Positions 24,901 through 33,871 of a DNA stretch of 64,000 nucleotides are shown here, piece after piece. This DNA is from Anaerolineae bacterium (GTDB taxonomy: Bacteria; Chloroflexota; Anaerolineae; Promineifilales; Promineifilaceae), in assembly GCA_030425205.1 (NCBI GenBank), contig JAUIAP010000012.1, forward strand, positions 1-64,000, in the 5' to 3' direction. Both the position numbers and the translations under genes were made by a program. The notes under the pieces are model-generated. The model made no database searches, was not told the origin of the DNA, and saw nothing but the letters and a program-made list of their open reading frames with translations. The stretch's first letter is position 1; every line of letters begins with the position of its first letter.

Positions 24901-27599
24901 ACGTGCAGGCTGGCACTGGCGCTGTTGTTGGTTGCCGTGATGTCATTGGTAGCGGTGATGGTGGCAGTGTTGACGATGGTCTGCACCGCCAGCCCCCCAT
25001 CGAGCGCGCCGGTGAGCGTAATCACGCCACCTGCCCCCACAGGAAGATCGCTCACAGTCCAGACTAGGTCAGGCGCGCTGGCTGTCTGGGTAATAAGCAC
25101 ACCAGCACCGATGGTGGTTGACGTCACAGCGGTGAGTGTGACGCTGACGGGCAGGCTGTCGCTGATGACGACGCCGGTCGCTATAGCCGGCCCGCTGTTG
25201 GTGAACCGTAGGGTATAGGTGATAGTGCTGCCTGGCTGTGCGCTGGTGGAATCGGCCGATTTCAACAGAGACAGATCGGCATCGCTGGTGTCACATCCCA
25301 GTATAGCCGAGGATAAAAACGGAGCGAAGTCCACGTTGCCTGCGACCGAGTCGCCGCTGCCGGGTCCGTCACCAGACGGGCCGCTGACGCTACCCCACCA
25401 GTTGCCCGTAGCGTCCATGTTCGGACTACCAATGTGTTGCAACGCAACGTCGCTATTGCCGACGAAACAGTTACCCGTCACAGTGGCTTCAGCGCCCTTG
25501 CTGTAAACGGCGCCGGGGAAGGAACCACCGCTCATGGTGTTGTCCGTGAAAACGGATCCTGTAACCGAAAACTGTTCTGTAGAAATCACGGTGATGGCTG
25601 CACCAGCGTGGCCGGTGCTCTTATTGCTGCGCAAGATGCTATCCTGGACGGAGACGGAGCTGGCATTGCCCCCTGTGCCATCGCTATACAACGCGCCGCC
25701 GCCGTTGCCGCCGCCAGCCAGATTGTTTTCCACCGTGCTGTTCGTGATAAGCAGCACCGCCCCTGTGCCCGTCGAGCGTATGCCGCCCCCGGCCTGGCTG
25801 GTGGCGGTGTTGCTGCTCACCGTGCTGCTGGCGATCTCCACCCGGCCCTGGCTATTGTGAATGCCCCCGCCGAAGTTGGCTGCGGTGTTGGAGAAGACGC
25901 TGCTGTTGGTAATGGTTAGGGCAGATGAGGCGCCGCTGATCGCTATGGCGCCTCCGCTCGTTGATGACTGATTGGAGTCGATCTCGCTGTCATCAATCGT
26001 TACGGTGCTGTTCTCGGCGTAGATCAGACCACCCGGTCCACCTGCCTGGTTGCCTGTGGCCATTACATTCGTCAGCAGTAGGGTGGCGTCCACCACGGCA
26101 AAGCCGCCGCCATAGCCTGTCGCGCTGTTGCTGTCTAGCCGCACTATATCGCGTACGGAGACCGTGCCGCCCTGGCTGTAGACGGCGCCACCCTGGCTAT
26201 TGATCCCGGCAGCCCGGTTGTCGATTAGAGTGGGAGGCCCCGGATCGTCGTCGAGAAAAACGAACCCGCCATTGTTGTAAATAGCGCCACCGGCGGGTCC
26301 ATTGGCGAATGCTCGGTTTCCGACCACTTGCGTTGCCTGTACTTCCAAGGTTGCTCCGGTCTGGAGCCAGATCCCGCCTCCCTGCTCTGCGGCTTGGTTG
26401 CCCACAACGACGGAGTTAAGAAGAGTTACAACTGCGCTGGATCCAGTGACGTGTAGTCCGCCACCGTGTCCTGGAGCGGGGGTGCCGGCGCTACCGTTCA
26501 CGTTGTTGCTGCGAAGGTGGACCGTAATTGCTAAAATTGATCCGTCGACGATTTCGATTCCTCCACCAGCTCGGTTGGCTGCATTGCGATCGAAGGTTGT
26601 TTGGTGGGTGGTCGTGAAAGCGCCGGACAGGATAAAGAGCCCACCGCCAGAGCCAGACGACCCGCTGGCCACGTTGTCCCAGACCTCGGCCGCCTTCAAG
26701 GTCATCGACCCGCTGCTATTGTAAAGTCCCCCGCCTCCCGCAGTTAAACCGTTTCCATGAGCCTCATTATACTGGACGTGGCTGTCCGTCAGGGAGACGG
26801 TGCCACCGTTGTTGTAGATGCCGCCGCCACTTTCGGTGGCCGTGTTGGAAAAAATGCGGCTGCTAGCGATTGCTAGCGTACCGCCGTTGTTGTGGATACC
26901 GCCACCAAAGTCAGCATTACCATCGCGCAGCGTCAGCCCCGTGAGCGTGATCACGCCGCTGCTGTCGATGTTGAACATCCGGCTGGCATTATTGCCGCTG
27001 ATGGTGATGGGCACGCTGCTGGTGATAGTGGCCGTCTGTGTCAGGCTCAATTCGCCGCTGGTTAACGTGACTGTCTGGCCGGAAAGCCCAGCAGCAAAGT
27101 CGATCACGCCACCGTCGCAGAGATCTGCAATCGCTTGGCGCAGGCTGCCTGCGCCACTGTCATCTACGTTCTGGACGGAAATCCTGTCGACACAAACGGC
27201 CGACAATATGACATCATTACCATCTCCAACGGGCGTATGATCTGGAACCCTGGGAATTCCGACAAATCTTGGGTCGCTGACTGAGGTTTGCAAGTGCATA
27301 TGAACGCCACAACCACTAAATAGGAAGACCAACACACTCAAGAAAGAAACGCGCAATGTTATTGATGCACTGCGCCAGCGCTGGCTGTGAAAGAAGAAGG
27401 CTGTATTTGTTAAGCAGAATCGCGTCGTGTGCAGGTCAATCTTGCTGCTGCTCACCTGACTACAGCATAAAAATACCAGCGATGAGGCTGCAATTAGCTT
27501 ACAAGCTGACAATAAATGGCTGCTTTCTATAAATAAACCTGCATAAATAAGACCAAACGAAATCAAAATCGCCGCATTCCGCTTCCTGTTCATGTTCAA
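21990..27599 (-). CDS. Giant Pmp/beta-helix-type surface protein with DUF11, Calx-beta and LTD modules
   Basis: An 1869-residue repeat protein. After a hydrophobic N-terminal zone (lipobox-like FLFSGC near 94) comes a SLRQAI-type start of a right-handed beta-helix with GGGI(Y/H)NNGG and SNTA motifs as in chlamydial Pmp proteins (about 160-820). A DUF11 domain (SADSTSAQPGSTITYTLRFTNSG) follows, then a second helix with eight tandem 26-27-residue units of the form SPTVSNVTFSGNS..GGGMYN (about 1080-1320), a Calx-beta domain (VEGDSDTVDLTFTITRSGS), an Ig-like Big_5 domain, a lamin-tail domain and a terminal membrane helix. The first 90 residues look unusual (two hydrophobic stretches, Cys-rich) and the true start may be internal and non-ATG. 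Likely adhesin or matrix scaffold. Confidence 0.85.
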   Translation of the reverse strand: MNMNRKRNAAILISFGLIYAGLFIESSHLLSACKLIAASSLVFLCCSQVSSSKIDLHTTRFCLTNTAFFFHSQRWRSASITLRVSFLSVLVFLFSGCGVHMHLQTSVSDPRFVGIPRVPDHTPVGDGNDVILSAVCVDRISVQNVDDSGAGSLRQAIADLCDGGVIDFAAGLSGQTVTLTSGELSLTQTATITSSVPITISGNNASRMFNIDSSGVITLTGLTLRDGNADFGGGIHNNGGTLAIASSRIFSNTATESGGGIYNNGGTVSLTDSHVQYNEAHGNGLTAGGGGLYNSSGSMTLKAAEVWDNVASGSSGSGGGLFILSGAFTTTHQTTFDRNAANRAGGGIEIVDGSILAITVHLRSNNVNGSAGTPAPGHGGGLHVTGSSAVVTLLNSVVVGNQAAEQGGGIWLQTGATLEVQATQVVGNRAFANGPAGGAIYNNGGFVFLDDDPGPPTLIDNRAAGINSQGGAVYSQGGTVSVRDIVRLDSNSATGYGGGFAVVDATLLLTNVMATGNQAGGPGGLIYAENSTVTIDDSEIDSNQSSTSGGAIAISGASSALTITNSSVFSNTAANFGGGIHNSQGRVEIASSTVSSNTATSQAGGGIRSTGTGAVLLITNSTVENNLAGGGNGGGALYSDGTGGNASSVSVQDSILRSNKSTGHAGAAITVISTEQFSVTGSVFTDNTMSGGSFPGAVYSKGAEATVTGNCFVGNSDVALQHIGSPNMDATGNWWGSVSGPSGDGPGSGDSVAGNVDFAPFLSSAILGCDTSDADLSLLKSADSTSAQPGSTITYTLRFTNSGPAIATGVVISDSLPVSVTLTAVTSTTIGAGVLITQTASAPDLVWTVSDLPVGAGGVITLTGALDGGLAVQTIVNTATITATNDITATNNSASASLHVNGTIYVDTDAIGAATGISWTNAFTNVQDALTFAESGDEIWVAEGVYYPDEGAGQTDNDVAASFVLTDGVALYGGFAATETLRSERNWQSNITVLSGDIDADSGNADTTDPTGVVTDTANIQGNNAYNVVVGSGTDGTTILDGFVVTAGHAHGPYVAPCGRRCGGGMFNESGSPTVSNVTFSGNSGNHGGGMYNDHSSPTVSNVTFSTNSAVAGGGMYNLDNSSPTISDVTFKGNSANNWGGGMFNTINSSPTMRSVTFSDNSAGDHGGGMYNKNDSSPTVSNVTFSGNSSRFLGGGMYNDGSSPTVSNVTFSGNASDGGAGVYNIYSNPTISNVTFSGNTASDWGGGMYNSFNATPMMSNVTFSGNSAGNTGGAMYNDRNSSPTIVNSILWNNAANGSTITVSASIFNDNSSPTISYSVVANSGGSGGSWDSAAGVDGGNNLDVDTQFVADVDPATAPTTTGDLRLQPSSPAIDAGDNATCAADDLRGAPRPQDGNGDGVVTCDMGAYEADGIATIAYNISDASVVEGDSDTVDLTFTITRSGSAVNGSVVVSTTDGTAEDGLDYVGITETVAFAIGVTSQTVTVTVNGDSDIEPDETLTATLSVVVNGVISDGTGIGTIENDDDLAPAVVGHRPISDALDIPLTASVVVTFSEPVSVTSPITLSCDGNARSVTQTMPDTATVALTPDQPLPAGELCVVTVPFDTVEDDDTIDPPDNLAATYVFSFTTTIADSPPSGNLRIEAFTYQADPNDSVPGGTLDGYILLKNVGNAPLNVQGFMVGDEETSGGDEGMYELPDYELAAGETLIIAEDADHYAYADTPDYSFAANSVGVPVLQLATRWSNGPVDLDNDSDEVILLNNDLLLEDGVCWGIEDELCVVDNSARVQTRLLDDGRLADNPAIAGYQRVETQDTNLQADWLPDQTAVGLKSQQVARLSAVWPLVIALLALTCLQSYARLYKSRLTDIPSSV
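23650..24420 (-). repeat. Tandem ~80-bp repeats within the beta-helix gene
   Basis: Eight in-frame units of about 78-81 bp each encode the SPTVSNVTFSGNS..GGGMYN segments. Neighbouring units keep long near-identical blocks (for example GTCACGTTGCTCACCGTCGG), so unit number could vary by recombination or slippage between strains. Confidence 0.8.
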
Positions 27600-28156
27600 G
27601 TCTCCCGTGGTAATGATACGGATCAGCGACGGACTGCGAGCCGTCGCGCCTGTTGACTGCGCCCTCTATTCTGTTGAATGCAAAACCCGAAAATGCTGTA
27701 ATAATGGCGCACATATGGGGAGGTGTGCGCCGCTCCCACATTCATCATATCACAGATTGCCAATCTTTTTATAACGTTTGCGGTTTTTTCTTGCGTCGAG
27801 AATCGGAGGGTAGACACGGTCGTACAAACCGCTGGGATCGGTGGGCTGATCCTGCCGGTGACGATATGAAGCCTACCTCACAGATTATCGGAGTGAACCC
27901 CGGAAGTCGAAATGGCAGGTTGAGTTAGCGATCAAGCTAGACGAGAGTTGATGTACCGCAGCAAGATCAAGCGGCGCAATTTCACATCAATAGATGAGAG
28001 CGACAGCGATTCTGCAAAGACGCCATCTTCTTTGCACAAGAGAGTAGGGCTTCCTATCTAAGGATATAAATTGCTCTCATCTAAACATGAGAGTCGGTAC
28101 GATGTTGCACAAACTTAGATAACAGCTGAGCGTGAGCCAGCAAAGGAATTTAACCA
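27600..28156. other. Intergenic region with ATGAGAG repeats
   Basis: About 557 bp between divergent genes; no supported gene. Near the stress-protein gene there is a hairpin with CTCTCAT (28074-28080) and ATGAGAG (28087-28093) arms, with another ATGAGAG near 27994, possibly regulatory. No TCGGCCGA is present anywhere from 25260 to 29773. Confidence 0.5.
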
Positions 28157-28684
28157 ATGACAACATCAACTGAAAAAAAGCTCGACGAACTGTACGCCCT
28201 CATTGACGAGATGGATATTGCGATGATGACAACGCGACGTGCAAATGGCATGTTGGTCACGCGGCCGATGGCAACACAGAAGCATGAACAGGATGCCGAC
28301 CTCTGGTTTGTTACCAACATTGAGACACACAAAATCGACCAGCTAAAACACGATCCCAATATCTCAATTGGCTACTACAACAGCGATACGAGCGAATGGG
28401 TCTCGATTAGCGGGACGGCGACGATCTCACAGGATCGCGCCAAAATCCGCGAGCTGTATGCCCCAGATTGGAAAGTTTGGTTCGAGGATGAGGGTGGCGA
28501 GCGGGACGGTGGCCCTGATGATCCACGTCTGGCACTGATTTTTGTCGATGCCCAATCGGTACACTATATGAAGAATAAATACGCCAAGCCACGCACGCTG
28601 TTTGAATTGGCACGGGCATTTGTGACGGGTGACGATCCCGACGTGGGGCGTGAGGAACATCTTGATGATGGTGATTTGGGTTAA
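28157..28684 (+). CDS. General-stress-protein-26-like FMN-binding split-barrel protein
   Basis: A 175-residue pyridoxamine-5'-phosphate-oxidase-like protein of the general stress protein 26 group. Seen: LYALIDEMDIAMMTT, RPMATQKHEQDADLWFVTN, HKIDQLKHDPNISIGYY, WVSISGTATISQDRAKIRELY, a linear order typical of that group. Probably binds FMN or F420; activity unknown. AAGGA lies 8 nt before the ATG. It ends 26 bp before the exonuclease gene, so it may share the transcript of the repair cassette, but the family is not part of that system. Confidence 0.85.
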   Translation: MTTSTEKKLDELYALIDEMDIAMMTTRRANGMLVTRPMATQKHEQDADLWFVTNIETHKIDQLKHDPNISIGYYNSDTSEWVSISGTATISQDRAKIRELYAPDWKVWFEDEGGERDGGPDDPRLALIFVDAQSVHYMKNKYAKPRTLFELARAFVTGDDPDVGREEHLDDGDLG

Positions 28685-28710
28685 TCGCAACACCGAATAG
28701 CACCATCCTG

Positions 28711-29745
28711 ATGTCACAAACACCGCTTCTCCAACTCAATGACAACGGCCTCTACTGCGCTGCGGGCGATTTCTACATCGACCCGTGGCGACCCGTCCCT
28801 CGTGCCGTTGTCACCCACGCCCACGCCGACCACTCGCGTCCCGGCTGCGACGCCTATTTAATCGCTGAACCGAGTTTTCACGTCTCCAACTGGCGGCTCA
28901 GTTTCGGACTACCAGAGGGGGCAAAGCCACCCATCGAGACGATGCCTTACGGTGAGTCGCGCACGATCAACGGTGTGACTGTTTCATTTTTCCCAGCAGG
29001 CCATATCATAGGCTCGGCGCAAATTCGCGTTGAGCATAAGGGGGAAGTATGGGTCGTTTCGGGAGATTACAAGGTAGCTGCTGACCCGACTTGCACACCG
29101 TTTGAACCTGTGTCATGCCACACCTTCATCACGGAGGCGACATTTGGACTACCGATCTACCGCTGGCCAGATGAGGATGTCGTGATGAGCGAGATTAACG
29201 ACTGGTGGCGCGGCAATCAACTGGCGGGAAAGGCGAGTGTCGTCTATGCGTATGCGTTGGGGAAGGCACAGCGCGTTTTGGCGGGCGTTGATGCCTCAAT
29301 CGGGGATATCTTTGTGCACGGTGCGGTCAATAACATGAATAAGATGTACGCTGCCAGTGGGGTGGCATTGCCAAGAACGACCTATGTTAACGACGCGCCG
29401 CCCAAAACCGATTGGAGCCAAACATTGATCGTCGCACCGACATCGGCACGCGGCACCCCTTGGCTGCGCAAATTTGGCAAAATCTCGACGGCGTTCGCCT
29501 CGGGGTGGATGCAGGTGCGGGGACAGCGGCGACGGCGTGCGCTGGATCGCGGGTTTATCTTATCCGATCATGTCGATTGGCATGGGCTGATCTCGTCCGT
29601 TGAGGCGACGGGTGCGGCGCGCATTCTCGTTACACATGGCAACATTCCAACCGTCGTGCGCTTTCTACGCGAAGAGCGCGGGCTAGAGGCTTATGGTTTG
29701 AACACCCCTTGGGCGGCAACGGCTGAGGGAGAGGAAGAGGCGTAG
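28711..29745 (+). CDS. Ligase-associated DNA exonuclease (LEEP Exo, metallo-beta-lactamase/beta-CASP type)
   Basis: First gene of the ligase-associated repair cassette. The 344-residue protein has the metal motif THAHADH (His36, His38, Asp40, His41), GHIIGSAQI and SGDY (third and fourth motif regions), and C-terminal SDHVDW and THGN elements. The family contains SNM1/CPSF-like nucleases acting on DNA ends. It is followed at 6 bp by the ATP-dependent ligase, then the helicase and phosphoesterase in the order known for LEEP operons. Confidence 0.92.
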   Translation: MSQTPLLQLNDNGLYCAAGDFYIDPWRPVPRAVVTHAHADHSRPGCDAYLIAEPSFHVSNWRLSFGLPEGAKPPIETMPYGESRTINGVTVSFFPAGHIIGSAQIRVEHKGEVWVVSGDYKVAADPTCTPFEPVSCHTFITEATFGLPIYRWPDEDVVMSEINDWWRGNQLAGKASVVYAYALGKAQRVLAGVDASIGDIFVHGAVNNMNKMYAASGVALPRTTYVNDAPPKTDWSQTLIVAPTSARGTPWLRKFGKISTAFASGWMQVRGQRRRRALDRGFILSDHVDWHGLISSVEATGAARILVTHGNIPTVVRFLREERGLEAYGLNTPWAATAEGEEEA

Positions 29746-29751
29746 TTATTC

Positions 29752-31359
29752 ATGAAGCATTTTGCGGAACTTTTCGGCCGATTAGATAGCACCACCAAAA
29801 CCCTCGAAAAAGTCGCGGCGATGGTCGCCTACTTTGAGCAAGCCGCGCCAGCAGATGCCGCGTGGGCGGTCTACTTTTTGAGTGGACGACGACCAAAACG
29901 ACTGATTCAGTCGAAGCTGTTGCGAACATGGGCGGCAGAAATCGCAAGGATACCCGAATGGTTGCTGATCGAAAGTCATAGCGCGGTGGGGGATTCGGCC
30001 GAAACTGCCGCCCTACTGCTACCACCGCCCAACCGAGAAAGCGACCTGCCCCTGCACATTTGGATGTCCAAACGAATCCTGCCCCTACGCGGTTTGGACG
30101 AGCACGAACAGCGGCAGCACGTGCTTGCATGGTGGGATGAAGTAGACGGAACAGAACGATTTTTACTCAATAAACTGCTGACGGGATCATTCCGCGTCGG
30201 CGTTTCGCAGCGACTGTTGACCCGCGCACTCGCCGACTATAGCGACATCGACAGCGCGGTGATGGCGCATCGGTTGATGGGCAAGTGGCAACCTTCGGCC
30301 GATTTCTACAACAGCCTTTTCTCGGAGGAAACGACCGACGCGGACATCAGCCGCCCCTACCCCTTCTATCTCGCCTATGCGCTGGAAGCTGACCCCGACA
30401 CGCTCGGTGACATCGACGATTGGCAGATCGAGTGGAAATGGGATGGCATTCGCGCTCAGCTTGTTAAACGCGAGGGCAAAATTTTCCTGTGGTCACGGGG
30501 TGAAGAGTTGGTGACGGAGCGTTATCCAGAGGTGATCGCGGCGGCAGAGGGGCTGCCCGATGGGACGGTGCTAGATGGGGAGCTGTTGCCTTGGAAAGAG
30601 GGGGAAGTGATGCCATTTGCGCAGTTGCAGAGAAGAATCGGCCGAAAAACAGTTGGCAAAAAGCTGCTCAAGGAGGTTCCCGTCATCCTGCTTTGCTACG
30701 ACTTGCTCGAACACAATGGCGAAGACATGCGCACGTTGCCCCAGTCGGAACGCCGTCGCAAATTAGAAGCACTACTCACTACTTGCAACGTACAACTATC
30801 CCAGATCGTGACAGAATCCAATTGGCATGCCCTCGCTGAACTGCGCGAACAATCCCGCGCACGCATGGTGGAAGGATTCATGCTCAAGCGGAAAGCGTCA
30901 CCCTATCGCGTGGGACGCAAACGCGGCGACTGGTGGAAATGGAAGGTTGACCCCTACACGATTGACGCGGTGCTGATTTACGCACAGCGGGGCAGCGGTC
31001 GCCGTGCCAGCCTCTACACCGACTACACCTTTGCCGTCTGGGACGATGGCGAACTCGTTCCCTTTGCCAAAGCGTACAGCGGACTCACCGACGAAGAGAT
31101 CCGCAAGCTCGACCACTGGATTCGTCGCAATACAAAAGAGCGATTCGGCCCCGTCCGCAGCGTCACGCCGAAACATGTCTTTGAACTCGCCTTTGAGAAT
31201 ATTCAAGAAAGCAAGCGGCACAAGTCCGGTATCGCCGTGCGCTTTCCACGTATTCTGCGCTGGCGACACGACAAGAAGCCCAAAGATGCAGATACGCTCG
31301 ATACGATTAAGGAGATGTTGCCCGCTTCGACGGTCGAGCCGGTCGAAGCGCGGTCATAA
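29752..31359 (+). CDS. ATP-dependent DNA ligase (LEEP Lig)
   Basis: Seals DNA nicks using ATP. The nucleotidyl-transferase core has the adenylated lysine Lys229 in EWKWDGIRAQ (motif I), WSRGEEL (motif Ia/II), LDGELLPW (motif III), VEGFMLKRKASPY (motif IV) and WKWKVDPYTIDAVL (motif V); an N-terminal DNA-binding domain and a C-terminal OB fold fit the 535-residue size. The last codons hold an inverted CTTCGAC repeat (around 31325-31350) like the one at 12187-12234. Four TCGGCCGA copies. Located 6 bp after the exonuclease and 14 bp before the helicase. Confidence 0.94.
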   Translation: MKHFAELFGRLDSTTKTLEKVAAMVAYFEQAAPADAAWAVYFLSGRRPKRLIQSKLLRTWAAEIARIPEWLLIESHSAVGDSAETAALLLPPPNRESDLPLHIWMSKRILPLRGLDEHEQRQHVLAWWDEVDGTERFLLNKLLTGSFRVGVSQRLLTRALADYSDIDSAVMAHRLMGKWQPSADFYNSLFSEETTDADISRPYPFYLAYALEADPDTLGDIDDWQIEWKWDGIRAQLVKREGKIFLWSRGEELVTERYPEVIAAAEGLPDGTVLDGELLPWKEGEVMPFAQLQRRIGRKTVGKKLLKEVPVILLCYDLLEHNGEDMRTLPQSERRRKLEALLTTCNVQLSQIVTESNWHALAELREQSRARMVEGFMLKRKASPYRVGRKRGDWWKWKVDPYTIDAVLIYAQRGSGRRASLYTDYTFAVWDDGELVPFAKAYSGLTDEEIRKLDHWIRRNTKERFGPVRSVTPKHVFELAFENIQESKRHKSGIAVRFPRILRWRHDKKPKDADTLDTIKEMLPASTVEPVEARS

Positions 31360-31373
31360 CGCGCCCGAAAAAT

Positions 31374-33866
31374 ATGGACGCTAGCAATCAGATAGGGCAA
31401 TGGTTTGAACAGCAAGGCTGGCAGCCGTTTCCATTTCAACAGGATGTATGGGAGGCGGCGCGGCAAGGGGAGAGCGGCCTAATCCACGCGGCAACCGGGA
31501 CCGGCAAAACCTACGCGGCGTGGGGGGCGGCCATTCTGCGCTGGCTGGATAGAAATCCCGACCCGGAGAAATGGAAAACACCGAAATTGCAGGTGATCTG
31601 GTTGACCCCGCTGAAGGCGTTGGCGGCCGATACCGAACAGGCACTACAGGCGATGGTCGATGGTATCGGGCTGCCATGGACGATTGAACGACGCACGGGC
31701 GACACGTCGAGCTATCGCAAGCAGAAGCAGCTCAAGACGCCACCCGCCTGTCTGATCACCACGCCTGAATCGCTGTCGATCATGCTGTCGCGCAGTGAGT
31801 CGAAGCGCATCTTTAATCAGTTGAGCATGGTCGTGGTTGATGAGTGGCATGAGCTTTTGGGCAGCAAGCGCGGCACGCAGACGGAGCTTTGTTTGGCGCG
31901 GTTGCGTTCCATTCGCAACCACGTAAATCGACCGACTCAGCCCACGTTAGTGACATGGGGGTTGTCGGCGACGCTGGGCAATTTGGAAGAGGCGTTGACG
32001 ACGCTTGTGGGTGTCTCCGCTTCAACTGAGACAGGGAGCACGTCCACAGCCAATGCAGGTCGCATGGTGGAAGGACTCGTTGAGAAGGAGATTGTGATCG
32101 ACTCGCTGATTCCCGCGTCGATGGAGCGGTTTCCGTGGGCGGGACATTTGGGGATGAAGATGTTGCCGCAGGTGGTCGATGCCGTGGCGGAAGGACAGAC
32201 GGCACTAATCTTTTGCAACACGCGCAATCAGGTTGAACGCTGGTATCAGGCGATTATCGACATGCGTGAGGATTGGATCGGCGAGGTTGCGCTGCATCAT
32301 GGGTCATTATCGGCCGAAACCCGCCAATATGTCGAGAACGCCCTGCGCGCTGGCACAATGCGCTGCGTTGTCGCTACCTCTAGCCTTGACTTAGGCGTGG
32401 ACTTCCCAACGGTTGATCGCGTCTTGCAGGTCGGCAGTCCTAAAGGGGTTGCGCGCCTGCTGCAACGGGCAGGGCGCAGCGGCCATCAGCCCGGCGTGAC
32501 CAGCCGTGTCACCTGTGTTCCCACGCACGCGCTGGAGTTGATCGAGGTCGCGGCGGTGCGGGAGTCGGTGCTGGCGGAGCGCATCGAGGGGCGAGAGCCG
32601 ATTGAAAAGCCGCTCGATCTGCTAGTGCAACACGTCGTCACAGTCGCACTGGGCAGCGGTTTCGAGCCAGACGCACTATTTGACGAGGTGCGGACGACCT
32701 ACGCCTATCGCCATCTGACGCGCGAGGAGTGGGGTTGGGTGATGCAGTTTGTCACCACAGGCGGTGAGAGCCTGTCGGCGTATCCTGAGTATCAAAAGGT
32801 GGTGCAGAAGGATGCGATGTACAAAGTGACCGATCGGCGCATCGCCAACATGCACCGCAGCAATATCGGCACCATTGTCGGAGACGGGCAAATTCAGGTA
32901 AAGTATCTCAACGGCGGCCATTTGGGGTCGATGACGGAATCGTTTATCAGTCGGCTCAAGCCCGGCGACACGTTTATCTTCGCGGGACGACCGCTCAAAT
33001 TTGTGCGCGTACGCGATATGACGGCGTGGGTGCGGCGAGCGAGCAGCGTCAAAGGAGCGATTCCGCGCTGGACGGGGACGAGTCTGCCCATTTCGGCCGA
33101 ACTTTCCGCCCAAATGCGCCAAATTCTCAGCGATGTCAACGATGGCGTTCTCGATCATCCCGAGTTGAAGGCGGTAACACCGATTTTGCGGCTGCAACAG
33201 AAATGGTCGGCGATACCGGCCGATGACGAACTACTGATTGAGCGCACGAAGACGCGGGAAGGGCATCACATTTTTTGTTATCCCTTTGCGGGGAAGTTGG
33301 TACATCAAGGGTTGGCCGCATTAGTAGCATATCGCTTGTCACTGCAACAGCCGATCACGTTCACGCTAACGGCGAATGATTATGGGTTTGAGTTATTATC
33401 GGCCGATTTTGTAGAGATTACCGCCGACGTGTTCTCATCTGAAAATCTGCTGGAAGATATTCCCGCCAGCCTCAACGCCAGCGAAATGGCGCGCCGACAG
33501 TTCCGCGAAGTGGCGCGGGTTGCAGGGCTGGTCAATCAGGGAACCCCCTATCGACGCAACAGCGCACGCCACATCCAATCGACGAGCAACCTGATTTACG
33601 ACGTATTCGCTAAATACGATAGCGATAATTTGCTGCTTGAACAGGCGCAGCGTGAAGTCCTTGCGCGCCAGCTAGACGGCAGCCGCATGATGGATACGCT
33701 GCGCCGCATTGAAGGGTCTACGCTCGTCATCACCGAACCACGCAAACCGACACCGCTCGCCTTTCCACTGCTGATCGCCCGAATTCAGACGCGCCTTTCC
33801 TCTGAAAAGCTGGCTGACCGCATTCGCCGCATGACGTTGCAACTTGAGAAGTGGGCGGATAAATAG
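31374..33866 (+). CDS. Ligase-associated Lhr-like DEXH helicase (LEEP Lhr)
   Basis: An 830-residue superfamily 2 helicase, the core type of Lhr. Walker A is AATGTGKT at 39-46, DEWH at 156-159 is motif II, WGLSATLG motif III, and TSSLDLGVDFPTVD plus QRAGRSGH are motifs V and VI. The remaining C-terminal half carries the winged-helix and beta-barrel parts of Lhr cores. It probably translocates 3'-5' and remodels DNA or RNA:DNA ends for the exonuclease and ligase partners. Start ATG is 14 bp after the ligase stop; the gene ends 5 bp before the phosphoesterase start. Confidence 0.94.
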   Translation: MDASNQIGQWFEQQGWQPFPFQQDVWEAARQGESGLIHAATGTGKTYAAWGAAILRWLDRNPDPEKWKTPKLQVIWLTPLKALAADTEQALQAMVDGIGLPWTIERRTGDTSSYRKQKQLKTPPACLITTPESLSIMLSRSESKRIFNQLSMVVVDEWHELLGSKRGTQTELCLARLRSIRNHVNRPTQPTLVTWGLSATLGNLEEALTTLVGVSASTETGSTSTANAGRMVEGLVEKEIVIDSLIPASMERFPWAGHLGMKMLPQVVDAVAEGQTALIFCNTRNQVERWYQAIIDMREDWIGEVALHHGSLSAETRQYVENALRAGTMRCVVATSSLDLGVDFPTVDRVLQVGSPKGVARLLQRAGRSGHQPGVTSRVTCVPTHALELIEVAAVRESVLAERIEGREPIEKPLDLLVQHVVTVALGSGFEPDALFDEVRTTYAYRHLTREEWGWVMQFVTTGGESLSAYPEYQKVVQKDAMYKVTDRRIANMHRSNIGTIVGDGQIQVKYLNGGHLGSMTESFISRLKPGDTFIFAGRPLKFVRVRDMTAWVRRASSVKGAIPRWTGTSLPISAELSAQMRQILSDVNDGVLDHPELKAVTPILRLQQKWSAIPADDELLIERTKTREGHHIFCYPFAGKLVHQGLAALVAYRLSLQQPITFTLTANDYGFELLSADFVEITADVFSSENLLEDIPASLNASEMARRQFREVARVAGLVNQGTPYRRNSARHIQSTSNLIYDVFAKYDSDNLLLEQAQREVLARQLDGSRMMDTLRRIEGSTLVITEPRKPTPLAFPLLIARIQTRLSSEKLADRIRRMTLQLEKWADK

Positions 33867-33871
33867 AGACA

